From: Atkinsonella hypoxylon
Taxonomy: Eukaryota > Ascomycota > Sordariomycetes > Hypocreales > Clavicipitaceae
DNA: 50,135 bases
Reading direction: 5' to 3'
Assembly: GCA_000729835.1 (NCBI GenBank)
Contig: JFHB01000220.1
Location: 1-50,135 of the forward strand
Part shown: in pieces, positions 23,601 through 33,920 of the stretch
Position numbering within the stretch: position 1 is the first letter of the stretch
Layout of the letters: each line of letters opens with the position of its first letter
Translations under genes and position numbers: made by a program
Notes under the pieces: model-generated
Told to the model about the DNA's origin: nothing
The model's input: the letters and a program-made list of their open reading frames with translations, nothing else
The model's database searches: none

Positions 23601-24420
23601 TTCATTCCAATCATCTGTCCACGGTAACAAACCACCGTCGCCCTCTGTTGGCGGAAGCAGCCTTATCGCATCCATGGTTCCAATCAAAGCGTGAGGCCAA
23701 CTAATCGGTTTCGGCAGGCCCGTCGTACCCGAAGTATGCAGCAAGCAAAATACTTCTCGCGAGTCTTTATCCCACGTTCGGTCGTATGGATAATACTTTG
23801 TGCACTGTGCATCCAGCAGCTCGTTGAGCTCGGGCATGTTGAGTATGCGCATAGGTCGCTGCTGAATAAACTCCTTTTCGCATGGTTTTTCGACAGCTTG
23901 GATCCAGATATGGCAGTTTGAGGCTTTGAGTACCGCAAGAGCGCCTTCCGTGCTGTTTTTTGGAGAAAGGAAGAGAGGCTATACATCTTCATGTCAGCCC
24001 AAGAAAGACATTGTGGGAAGGATTTGATGCGTACCTGATACCCAGCTTTTACTGACGCATGTGTCAATATAACGTGTCGCAGATCATCTATTTAACTCCT
24101 AAGTTAAGCTTTTCTGATCCTTAATAGTTTGGAAAGCCTGGATGGAACTTACGAGGTCCAATATACCCTAGAACCTCCTGCTTTGTGGATTCACCCACTT
24201 GATTGACCAACCACCACGCCAACTTGTTCACGGCATCGACAAATGCACGCGCTGAAATCTCGCGGAAGCCTTCTGAGATGTCTGCTGATTTGGCTATCGA
24301 ATAGATGATGCGGTCTGGATTCGAAGACGCCAATTCGTCTAGGATCGTAGGTATGAATCGCTTTCCACAATCTGCCGGGATAGGTGCCATGCCGTGAAGG
24401 TGCCTTCGTTGACTGTTCAT
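20666..24420 (-). CDS. NRPS-like adenylation-thiolation-acyltransferase (A-T-AcT) enzyme
   Basis: Four exons: 24153-24420, 24035-24087, 23565-23978 and 20666-23506. The introns of 65, 56 and 58 nt have GTAAGT, GTACGC and GTGAGT donors; the joined frame is 1191 aa. The adenylation domain has A3 HTSGTTGLPK (188-197), A5 NLTGTTEG (356-363), A7 YHGRNDD (441-447) and the A10-like TDKGTIKR. The thiolation domain carries the 4'-phosphopantetheine serine in DLDSLLAVR (Ser616). The C-terminal ~510 residues are a BAHD/trichothecene-acetyltransferase-type domain with an intact HxxxD pair (His853, Asp857) and the terminal AFG...PEVVRP pattern. There is no reductase, condensation or thioesterase domain. 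This is the domain order remembered for the rear part of the fused CrmA enzyme. Inferred role: activate a carboxylic acid, hold it on the carrier and pass it to an alcohol or amine. It is transcribed divergently from the isocyanide synthase over a 1.4-kb gap. Met11 is an alternative start. Confidence 0.88.
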
Positions 24421-25863
24421 CGAAGAATGGGTTGAAGTATCAAAAAGAGATATTTATAATACTCAAGAGCAATGCAAATATAACGTAGATATATGTAGGC
24501 TCGGAATGGATAAGGGGATATGATTGAGAGAAGGTTGGAGGTAGCAAGAGTGTTCAGAATAGCTTGATAACAAGTGTGATGCTAACATCTACCCTTCACG
24601 TATGAAGCCCGCCCTTTTTTGTATTACCACGGAGCCAAGCCAATTTGATGGTAAATGTGTGATGCGAACCACAAATTGAGCGAACCGCGAACTGCTAAGA
24701 ATTCCAGCCCTGTAGACTTCTAGATTTCCCGTCGCAAAATCGTCTCCATAAAGGATACACGTCGTTGCTACCAGCTTGATAATCTCGACTATATGAGGTT
24801 ATTCATTAAAAGTAAAACCGTTTCTGTCGGCACTCGACCAAAGAAGGTTGTATTTCCCCAAACCAATTACCCTTCCCGAAATGGCAGGTCGGGCCGAACT
24901 CGATTCAGCGATTGGTGAGACTAAGCGGCACTGGCCGAATGTAGTAAGCTAGGGCCCTTCCCTTCCAAACCTTTGACTTCTAGTCGCTAGCCGAAAGGAA
25001 CATACCGCCGCTCACTATTGACGTGAATACTGCGGATTGTATCGAGATAGCCTAAACATGGCGCCACGAAAAGGCGAGATCCCTCACAGACTGTAACGCA
25101 GGGTCTTACATCGCTCGGGATATGCCGGATCCAGTCCACCGGCGCTACAAGGATCGGTATGCAATTGGATCATCACCTACTTCCACCCAAACTTGTGGCA
25201 GTCCATTTTATCGCCACTTTTATCTGACAGACAGGACATTTGTCAAAAGAGATGCGAAGCTAGGTCCACAAGACCGGCAATAGATGGCATTGCACGGGGT
25301 TGCCGTTTTGCAATTGTTGCATCTTGGTGCGCCCGATACATTAGCGCCTCGGAATTAAGTTACCAAACTCGGTGTTGTACAAACAACTCGTCTTGGCCTA
25401 TGCTAAGCCACGCATATCATCTAAAACCTAGGTGTGTTGGAAGTCGGACCTCCAAAATAATTGCACAAGTGATTGCTAACAGCTTGTGTCGAGGTAACTA
25501 AGAACGATTTCGAAAGGGACAGACTATCAAGAATAAGGCTAGCACTATGGATAGGTGTATCGGTGAAAAGAAGTTCTAGAACTACTAGTCCATAGTAATT
25601 CTCTTGTACGCCACTTAATAGTCAGAACCAGGGATTTTGAATGGTATCACTAATTGGTAATACTACCTTTCGAGCTTGTGCTCTTGTCTGAACTAAGATG
25701 AAGCTTGATTGTCTTTTTGACTAGATAAATCGAACTCTGCTTCCGCACCGCAACAGCCATACCTTGCTCTCATCGCTCTCAAAGCAAATCGATACACTGT
25801 TCATCTCTAACTTATCAAGATACCTCATTAATTCTACGCATCAAAACATACTGCGTCAATAAG
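24421..25863. promoter_or_regulatory. Divergent promoter region between A-T-AcT and isocyanide synthase
   Basis: 1.44 kb between two genes that point away from each other, hence a shared regulatory region. It holds no credible coding frame. At 24827-24837 lies TCGGCACTCGA, a TCG-N5-CGA palindrome of the type bound by AflR-class dimers. It matches only the outer triplets of the AflR consensus. Confidence 0.5.
24827..24837. promoter_or_regulatory. TCG-N5-CGA palindrome, possible site for the cluster regulator
   Basis: TCGGCACTCGA matches the half-site spacing used by AflR-type Zn2Cys6 dimers. It lies about 410 bp upstream of the A-T-AcT start and about 1.0 kb upstream of the isocyanide synthase start. 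The fixed hexamer is expected by chance about once per 4 kb, so this is suggestive only. Confidence 0.25.
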
Positions 25864-27088
25864 ATGGAAGTTTCAACCCTATTCACGAAAATCCACGATC
25901 ATGTCACCAATGAGGTTATTCCTGGCCATACGGCCGAAAAGTCTTTCCAGAATAGCGACCATGCAGTCCAAATTGCAGCCAGCGTGATGGAAATATCTCA
26001 AAAAATCCTAGACATCATTTTGCAATATTCTCTCAACAAATTCACTTACTCTGCTGAAAAGCTGGCCCTCGGAGTGCCACTATTTCTTTCTGTTATCAAT
26101 GGATTCGTGGTGGAGCAAAAGCAGCTTAAGATGGTTTTGCCAGGATTTCCCTTTAAATCAGCCAACAAAGTCTACAAGGTCTTGGGTTATTTGCCTGATA
26201 AAGCTGAAGAGTTAGCTTTAGAGCGCCTAAATACCATGTGCAAGCGAATTGCAGAAATCTATGCTCCAGGGGCGACTTTGACTATTGTTTCAGATGGTCT
26301 TGTCTACAACGGTAAGCCCCCAAGGGCGACTCCCCCATGCTTGTACGTGTAGCAACTAATGAAAGACGCAGACTTGTTGAGCATCCCCGACAAAGATGTC
26401 TGGGCTTACGGACAGGCTATCCGAGTCTTGGCTGCCGAGAAAGGCTTTACGCATATCGAGTTTTCCCGCATTCGCGACCTCGTCAGTTTTCCGCTCCCGC
26501 AACAGCTCGAAGAAATCACATACGTCGCCAACGCGACCAACTTTCGCTGCTACATGCTCAACAGGCACGGAAAACCTAATTTGGACATCGATGCCGAGAT
26601 TGCTAAGAACATGGATACGCTTTTGACGTATCGTGGTTATTCACGATTCCTTCAATCTGACTTGAAGCACGTGTTCCATTCAAAGAAGAGCTTAGGGGCT
26701 AATGAGTATAGAAGAAATGTCAAGTTTCTTGCTAAAGAGATGTTGCGTCGAGGATATGTAAGTGTGCATATCTTCTTCATATTGATAAGATACTTATTAG
26801 CAATACATTTAGGCTTTCGCGGACGCAATTAAGGAAACCTACTCCGACTACCTTCGTCTCTCTATTCACGAGTCAAATGGCGCCAACAAGGTCTCTATCA
26901 GCCTTCTTAACACAAAGTCGGGCTACACTACACCTTGGCACTGCTCAGTTGCGTTGTTGGAAACCGGCGAGTGGCTAAGTGCGCCGATGGGCGACTTCTT
27001 GGATGATGAAACGCTTGAAGTGGTGGAGGAAAATGGCAGGCCCTCGTATTTTAGATCGAAGCTGCTCAACGCAAGTGATCAGGTATAG
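25864..27088 (+). CDS. Isocyanide synthase (PvcA/DIT1 family)
   Basis: Three exons: 25864-26311, 26372-26757 and 26813-27088. Introns are 60 and 55 nt (GTAAGC...CAG and GTAAGT...TAG); the product is 369 aa, a normal full length. The joined frame shows the family's core SDGLVYND (143-150), split by intron 1. The DVWAYGQAIRVLA segment follows, and the late TPWH motif (318-321) sits in the TPWHCSVALLETGEW context. Enzymes of this family (PvcA, IsnA, XanB, the front domain of CrmA) turn an amino acid's amino group into an isonitrile. In bacterial members ribulose-5-phosphate supplies the carbon. Dit1 of yeast is the spore-wall relative. The protein is cytosolic, with no signal peptide or TM. It lacks the fused oxygenase or NRPS parts seen in some fungal ICSs; those functions appear in separate neighbours. 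The substrate cannot be read from the sequence. Confidence 0.88.
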
Positions 27089-27452
27089 ACCGGACACAGC
27101 TACTTACAGTCACGGTCGCAAGGGAGGAGGATTAACCGATAAGGGTTTTTAAGTCTCTTGGTATTGACTCTCCCTTGTCAGATAATACCGTCCAAGAATA
27201 GAAGTGGAAATAGTACATGCTAAGTATCAAAATGCGCCAGAGGAATTGATAAGTCATTTTTTATAATCGAGGATGCACGAGGGTGAGTAACATAGTGAGT
27301 GGGTCGCGCAAGTAACTTTGTTTATATCATTATATATGAGCCGCCAATAAATTTTAGTAATCGAGTATCGTTCTAAAGCATACTCTTTAGCCTTTAATTA
27401 ACCCTCGAGTCTGATTCTATAACAGGACTAGAAACTAATTTAGGAATCTCCT
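27089..27452. other. Convergent spacer between ICS and regulator
   Basis: 364 bp between the 3' ends of two converging genes. AT-rich; no gene or repeat seen. Confidence 0.45.
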
Positions 27453-29015
27453 TCATTGAACTAATCTGCTAAGTCTGTCCACTTGGCACTCAACTCTCGA
27501 TAAAATAGAGGTAAGACCTTCACGACTCCCAACTCGACTTCTTGTTGCTGAAATTAACTCTTTCAGACACATTAATCTATGCTGAAATAAAGCTTTAAGC
27601 AATAAAGTCCTTTCCGTCGAGTCTTTAATTAGGCAAGTGTCGACAATCAGCTTGGGCGGCTTGTTGAAACCAACGCTCGCAAAGTCAGTCGACCGGGCTG
27701 CGCTATTACACGCGCCCACACTATCGTTCAAGCCTTTATAAATCATGTTTGTGAAAACGACGCCCAGTGCTCTCAAAAGCATGACAAGCATAAGCACCAA
27801 TTCGGAATGCGCCTCGCAACGAGGACAAGATAAGGTTTGACGTAGTTTCGAGACGTCGCTTGTTTCAAGCAACTCGGCCATGGTCAAAGTCGCGCATGTA
27901 TCGCCTTGAGTCTCTGCTTGCTCAAGATACTTAGTAATTATATCAAAACACTGACATCTGGTCTTTGCTAAGTCTTGACAGTAGTCGTCTTCCTGTCCGT
28001 TGGGGAACCGAGACCGTAGAGGCGCCTTTCCCGGTGGTGTTGATGGTTGTTTTGTAGGTGTTAGCGAACTTGGGGTCATGAATATTGTTGTATCTAGCCA
28101 AGCTTTTGACGTGTCAGCAGCTGTCGAAGATGGCAATCTAGCATCTACCATTATTGCAAGGTTGTGATCAAGTTAGATGACCTCCTGGTCGTATAATTTG
28201 TTCAAGGCGGATCTTGATAAGGAAGCTATATTGCAGGAGAATCATCTGGAGACTGAGGTAGCAGAAGATGTTGGCTTACTTTGATAATAAGCTTCCTGCG
28301 CAGTACATGTGAAGTCATCAGACAAAGGCCACGCATATTCCTTTGCTTGATTAAGAGCATTTACACCATCATGCTGCTCATAAGGTAAGATTGATAAGGT
28401 ATCACAATAGTTTAGTGGCGGGATAAATGCAGTTTGGTTCCAATGAAATTGAGAAAAGTCTTTGTGCGGAAGACTACTGCTGCTGGGACTCGATGAGAGA
28501 CCTTTTCCAACCACAGTTGTTGCAGTAGAATTAGACGTCGATTCGTTATTGTATTGAGATGAAATGTCTTCACCGCCGTTAGATACTCTTCGGCCCGCGC
28601 TGAAATTGGCAGTAAGTCGTGGGCTGCTTGTTCGGAAAGTTCTCGGTGGATAGGTACAGGAGCTGTTGTTATCCCGGCACCTGTCGCAGCCACGTATTTC
28701 CCCACTGCACTTCAGCTATTGAATATAATAAATTAGCGAGCATACGAGTCATGGTAACTGAAAATAAATCAGTGCAGTTACTAACAATAGCCAGTACAGT
28801 AGCAGCAATGGATCTGAATCGGAGTGTAGCAATAATAGTCACGAAGCGGCTTTGAGGGGCGAACCTACCTTGCGTGACCTACAGCGTTGACAAGCTCTAT
28901 GAAATGCAGCTTTTCTTTGTTGGCTGCAAAGCAAATGCTCGGTTTCGTGTCCTGTTATTTCCGGCTGGTAAACAGCTTCCTGTTGTGGACCAGCGTAGGA
29001 GATTGTGCCAAACAT
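27453..29015 (-). CDS. AflR-like Zn2Cys6 transcription factor (cluster regulator)
   Basis: Three exons: 28869-29015, 28280-28715 and 27453-28144. Introns are 153 nt (GTAGGT donor) and 135 nt (GTAAGC donor, CTAAC branch); the joined frame is 424 aa, close to AflR length. Intron 1 cuts the zinc cluster. Joining restores C42-x2-C45-x6-C52-x6-C59-x2-C62-x6-C69, a perfect Zn2Cys6 spacing. The linker after it is Ser/Asn-rich. The C-terminal ~230 residues resemble the AflR regulatory domain, with a conserved CxxC (CPRC) and a hydrophobic helix (LVLMLVMLLRALGVVF). By family role it is a nuclear pathway-specific activator binding paired CGG/TCG half-sites. An in-frame TAA just upstream of ATG 29013-29015 supports this start. 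Position inside the cluster makes it the best candidate for its regulator; the targets are inference. Confidence 0.85.
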
Positions 29016-29720
29016 CGCCTCTCTCCTTCGTGCTCGTTATAGCTTTGCCAATTTCTTCCACGTAATTTACTTCGCAAGAAAAAAGCTCATAGCTATATAT
29101 TTTAGTGGTTTGAATGTCCTCTATTCTTTCATGCAAGTCAGCACGTCGAAGTCGTCAACTCATTAGTTTTTGGTATAATTTCCTAAGCAACAGGACAAAA
29201 TATCTCTGCATTATTTGAGAAACAAGGGGCTTTTGTGCTTTTGAAGTTTTCCTTGCGGGCATTAAGGCCCTATTCTTACAGATTGAGGCGAATTCTATAC
29301 CCTTCCTTCAAGTACTTGCGTAAAGTGGGCCAGCTACTTTATACTATACAACAATTAGCGCCAATCGTGGGCTAGCTTCATTGCGCTATACAGCAATTAG
29401 TGCTGATTTAGTTTCATCGCGACCCTCCTATAAAGTTAAGAGGCAGTAGAAATTTTTCTTCACTTGCCGCTTAGCCTAGGTTACCCTGATATCTAGTATA
29501 GACAGATACTTCTGCTTACTAAGCCCTAATATCCTAACTAGTAAGATAAATTCTTTTTTTTTTAAAGTACTAGGCTTTAAACTTATAACGTATGTGTTCA
29601 CAGGGAAATTATAGGTCTAGAGACTACTAGACCTCCTGGGCTTATAACTGTTGCAAAAATTGCCACATAGCCACGCCACGCTGAATGTTCGGTTGAATCC
29701 CCTTATATACTGTGCGACAT
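29016..29720. other. Promoter-side spacer of the regulator
   Basis: About 700 bp, AT-rich, with no credible gene. It ends at the inverted-repeat element starting near 29721. Confidence 0.4.
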
Positions 29721-30020
29721 GGGGTTTCCAGTAAATCCCAGGTCCAAGGGATGTTTGCGCGGGTCCACGACGGGTGTATTTTTGGCTAGAATAGCAGGCG
29801 GTAAAGACTGTGGCATAGACTTAGCATATGCTGGGCATATGTAAAATCTATAGTGTATTAGTACGAATTAACATTTTTGTGTTGTATAAATACACGCTCT
29901 ATGCACTCTAGAAATCTTGCTTAAAAATTAATACTGTATCATCTGCATATGCCTTTTTGCCCAAAAATACCCCCGTTCTGGACCAACGCACACATGGTCT
30001 GGACCTGAGATTTACTGTAC
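29721..30020. mobile_element. Inverted-repeat element family A, copy 1 (MITE-like)
   Basis: The left end reads CAGTAAATCCCAGGTCCA from 29729. The right end is its inverse, TGGACCTGAGATTTACTG, ending at 30017. Just inside each end are GGGTGTATTTTTGGC and its counterpart GCCCAAAAATACCCCC. It is about 290-300 bp with no coding capacity, so a non-autonomous element. The left end extends into GGGGTTTC and the right into GTAC, giving the copy an orientation. The target-site duplication is unclear. Confidence 0.7.
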
Positions 30021-30160
30021 TCCTAGGGATGACACATGTTTCCGCGCAAGTTACTCACAGCCTTATCGGCCCGGGCCGCAAAGGGTAACGGGCCATGTAC
30101 AAGATAGTCCGATCTAGGCAAATGTACATAGATAATTGCCGATACGAGGTCGATAATGGA

Positions 30161-30454
30161 GTAAGTTAAGGTGAAGGGGTGTGAGCCACCTACCCCAGCA
30201 ATGAGCCACCCCAGTTGGGTATAGCGCAAGGCGTGGCACGTGTTCCTATCAATTGTTTAGCGGGCTCTAATTGGCTAAAATTGGGCAAAATTGGCGGTTA
30301 GGTCTATATTAATACTAGGCGCTAATTCACCCAGTAGAACGCATTATCTAGTAAGTTCCAGCCAATCAGCATAACGCAAGAACCGATTACGCTATACCCA
30401 ATTGGGGTGGCTCATTGCTGGGGTAGGTGGCTACACCCCTTCACCTTAACTTAC
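30161..30454. mobile_element. Inverted-repeat element family B (MITE-like, ~65-bp TIRs)
   Basis: About 66 bp at 30161-30226 and 65 bp at 30390-30454 are near-perfect inverted repeats. They start GTAAGTTAAGGTGAAGGGGT and end in the inverse. Small differences include an extra G in the left arm. The element is 294 bp with an AT-rich core. Flanks ATGGA and ATGGC could be a 4-5-bp target duplication. No second copy was noticed in the window. Confidence 0.75.
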
Positions 30455-30524
30455 ATGGCACCCCTTACATTCCCACATTTAGATCTTGCTTCTAGTACGG
30501 AATAGTAACTGAATAATTCGACCT

Positions 30525-31483
30525 TTAAGCCGCGCCAGCTCCTGTACCATCTGTCAAATCGGTACTAGTCGCCAACTGTCTTAAGTTACACAAGCCCGCC
30601 ATTGTCTCGCTACACGATACGGCAGCATCAGCCGCGTCGGTGCCAAGCGGCACACGCAACACAGTCCCGAACCCTCTATCGTTTAGACCCAACTTTGCAC
30701 CTATACCCGATCCCTCAATCACCTCGATAATTCTTTGCGCCGCTAACGCCGGGTCGCCTGGCTGCTTACCATCTAGCCCATGTAGAAACGCTAGTGTTGT
30801 ATCGACGGGTCCTCCGACGTACGCAGCATCGAGACCGGCGCTAGGCTCGCTCGTGTGTTTGAGAAAGCCTGTACGAAAGATGCCGAGATCAATGAGGATG
30901 GTGCGCACTCCGTAAGGTCCAACTTCAGTGGCGAGTACTTCTGACAAGCCTTCGAGCGCGCATTTCGAGGCTGTATAGGCAGAACACCCTGGGTAAGGCG
31001 CAAAGGTGACGATGCTGCCGACGTTGACGATAGTTGCGCCGCCTTGACGTTGTAGGGAGCGGAAATGGGGCAGCGCGCCTCTGATCGTTCGGCACGGGCC
31101 AAGTATGTTGGTGTTGAGTTGTGCAGAGAATTCGCTTTCTCTATAATCCATTTGCGTTAGTCAAACATCACAATGCGTTGTACCAATTTCCTATACCCGG
31201 TATCTTCGAAGCTCCCTAGAAGTCCATATCCCGCGTTATTCACGAGCACATTCACGTCATGCTCCTTGACTGCCTGGGCAACAATTTCAGTAGCACTGGA
31301 TTGATCAACATCGAGTTGTATCCACTTGCCGCCGAGCTGCTCTAATTGAGGATGCGCCGCTGCAGCCTGGGAGGGATCCCTAGCCGTCGCCACTACCTTG
31401 TGCCCGGTTTTCAGCGCCGCTAGGGAGATTCCCAGTCCAAGCCCAGACGATCCACCTGTAACCAGCAGGGAGAAAGGCAGCAT
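30525..31483 (-). CDS. Short-chain dehydrogenase/reductase
   Basis: Two exons, 31197-31483 and 30525-31140, joined over a 56-nt intron (GTATAG donor, CTAAC branch, TAG acceptor) to 300 aa. Classical SDR marks are all present: the cofactor loop TGGSSGLG (from residue 9), NNAG (82-85), a catalytic Ser near 138 and YTASK with Tyr151 and Lys155. The ARDPSQ segment after beta-2, with its Arg, suggests NADP(H). No signal peptide or TM is seen; it is probably cytosolic. In the cluster it could reduce an aldehyde or ketone produced by the free-standing thioester reductase, or oxidise an alcohol intermediate. It is head-to-head with that reductase gene over about 790 bp. Confidence 0.88.
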
Positions 31484-32272
31484 ATTGAGGGATATGAGCG
31501 TGGGACGGAGATGTTCGTGATCGGACGACGAGGAATAGATTGTTGAAGTAGAGGCAACGCAGACGATCTAGGGTGCCTCGTGCATGGTGAAGTTCCGCCT
31601 ATTTATGCTTTTGGCATGCTGTATCCAGTTCGGCGTCCAATTCTTTGCCATTATTTGACGATACTCGCAGCCTAGCAGTAAGATCTAATCTTGTCTAACG
31701 TATGCCGCACAGCGCCGATCCCTGCGTTAAAACAAGCCTCCGGTGCACTACTATGTCGACGCCCGCAGAGAGGAGCGGCTCCTTTCAGCCACATGGCTGC
31801 TGACTGCGGTACATGTCGCTCACTCTACCCATTATTCACTTGTGACTCTTTGTGATTGCTGACAAGGTATTGCTGCTCAGGACTGGCACTGCCACTTGAT
31901 ATTGCTCGCTTAATCAAGCAGGACGGCCCGAGCCCGAAGAGGCAATAGTTACGAACTGGTGACAACGAGCCTCTGCTCGCCGAATCCTGTTACGGGTTTG
32001 TTGATAGCCAAGCGACTTTGCCACGATAACAGCAGTGCCTCCGGAAGGAACTAGTTACCAATGACGGAAAAGGAAATAAAGCTATCAGAATTGTTGCGTC
32101 TTGTTTCACCGTATAACATAGCAGTAATTTTGTGATAAAGTATCACATTTCGAACTGGGAAATAAATATTCGTTTATTTTATTCACGAAGGTGATACTAG
32201 TTGTATAAACTACCGCTGACTCCTCTCTAATCTCGTTCCCATATTATTACAATCGTGACATCTAAGGCAACC
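31484..32272. promoter_or_regulatory. Divergent promoter region between dehydrogenase and thioester reductase
   Basis: Shared upstream region of two genes pointing apart. TCGGACGACGA at 31521-31531 is a second TCG-N5-CGA palindrome, only 38 bp upstream of the dehydrogenase start codon. No coding frame is visible. Confidence 0.45.
31521..31531. promoter_or_regulatory. TCG-N5-CGA palindrome near the dehydrogenase start
   Basis: TCGGACGACGA keeps both half-sites of an AflR-type site and matches the inner S and W positions on the left side. So close to the start codon it may lie in the leader rather than the promoter. The chance rate is about one per 4 kb. Confidence 0.22.
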
Positions 32273-33686
32273 ATGAGATCACATAGTAATCAAGCATACC
32301 AGGTCATGCTCACTGGCAGCACTGGGTCTCTGGGCTCGTATTTACTCGATAACTTGGTTCAACACCAGTCTGTCACGAAGATATACTGCCTAAATCGTTC
32401 AGAAAATGGTCGCAATAAACAATACCAAGACAGTGCCAGCCGCAGTCTACCAACAAAGTGGGAGCAAGACCGCGTCGTGTTCTTACAAGTTGACCTCTCC
32501 AAGCCGGATTTTGGTTTAGATGGCAAAACATATCAAGAGCTACTTGAGCGTGTCACACACATTATTCGTAAGATTTCTGATACTGTCCGGGAAAGATTTT
32601 CACTAATTGGCACGCATGCACAGATAATCAATGGCCGGTTAACTTTAACTTGGGCATTTCCTCCTTCGAACCCATGATACGCGGCGTACGACATCTGCTC
32701 GACTTTTGTCTCGCCGCCAGTCCCGCGCGCATAATCGAGTTGCTCTTCGTCTCGACGCTCGGCACCGTTAGCCAAGTCAAGGAGCCTGTTCCAGTCCCTG
32801 AGCGCGCCAACCATGAACTGGTCGCCGAGCTCGGTGGCTACAACGGCTCCAAGTTGATTGCTGAGCTAATTATTGACGAACATGTCAAAGAGCATCCGGG
32901 GCAGAGGGCGGTGGTGTGTCGCTTGGGTCAGGTTGCTGGGCCGGTGTTGCGGGGGAGCGGGTTCTGGAATAAGCAAGAATGGATTCCCTCTGTTAGTAAC
33001 TTTTCAGTTCTTCACCTCCTTCCTTTGTTTTCTTTCTCGAAGCATATAGCACTGTACACTGTACTTAAAGGATGGGGGCGTGGCTTGGGCACATATTTGC
33101 TAATTGCCGGTCAACTTTTAAGGTCATTGCAAGCTCCCAACAATTGGGCTTGCTACCCGCAGATCTGGGCATCATGAGCTCGCTGTCATGGATTCCTGTT
33201 GACATTGCGTCTATGGTCATTACCGATGTTGCGCTGCCGGAAACACTACGCGAGCCATCATCATCCCTCTGTCCAGAGGTGTCAAGCGGCAGCCACGCCA
33301 CGTTCTATCACGCATCCAACCCTCACGCAGTCAAATGGAGCGAGCTACTGTTGAGTATCGCTGAAAGTCTCGGTATTGCAAAAGAAAAAATTGTACCATG
33401 GAACACCTGGGTAGATACGCTGCGCCGTTCCGAGTCCGATTTAACCCCTAGCTTTCATCAGTCTCGGAACAAGGGCGCAGCACCGGAGAAGGAAACGCGG
33501 ATAGTTGGACTGAAACTAGTCGACTTCTATGAATCGCTGCGTGATGATGCCGCGCAAAGGCAAGCCACTACTGTCATGCCCGCAGTCGAGACGAAGCAGT
33601 GTGTGAGCATCAGCTCCACGCTCGCGTCGCTGAAACCTGTTGGGCCAGCCTGGATGGAACTGTGGCTCCAGCAGTGGGCTCTGTAA
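32273..33686 (+). CDS. Free-standing thioester-reductase (R) domain protein
   Basis: Three exons: 32273-32567, 32624-32991 and 33123-33686. Introns are 56 and 131 nt (GTAAGA and GTTAGT donors; CAG and AAG acceptors), joined to 408 aa. The joins rebuild the conserved THIIHNQWPVNFNLG and WIPSVIASSQQLGLLP segments. NAD(P)-binding TGSTGSLG lies at 14-21, a Ser/Thr pair at 142-143 and the catalytic YNGSK at 171-175. The family-typical RLGQVAGP and WIPVDIAS follow. This is the male-sterility/extended-SDR terminal reductase normally fused to the end of A-T-R enzymes. Here the protein begins at the domain border, with no carrier or adenylation part. Inferred job: act in trans on a carrier-bound acyl thioester, perhaps on the A-T-AcT enzyme, releasing an aldehyde or alcohol. 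It could instead be a leftover of a larger lost A-T-R gene. Confidence 0.85.
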
Positions 33687-33920
33687 TTAGGCGCTGAGCT
33701 GAAGCTAAATAGCTTGTAATTGCGTTGGAACTGCTTCAACAAGGGCCAGTCGTTATGGCAAGCAGTTGCCTGGCTGGAGTGAATCAATTGTAAGGGTAAT
33801 TGCGGAAATCAGAGTAAATTGCATGTGTTGATAGTATCCAAATCTTTAGCGGCATTCTTGCCCTGATTGTTGCTCCACGCTGCATTCAATAGGTACCCTT
33901 GATTGGATGATACGTCGGGT

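Noticed and set aside
26312..26371. Reading through this segment as coding in the isocyanide synthase
   Set aside because: It ends in a stop. Removing it as an intron with GTAAGC and CAG borders restores the SDGLVYND motif and the frame.
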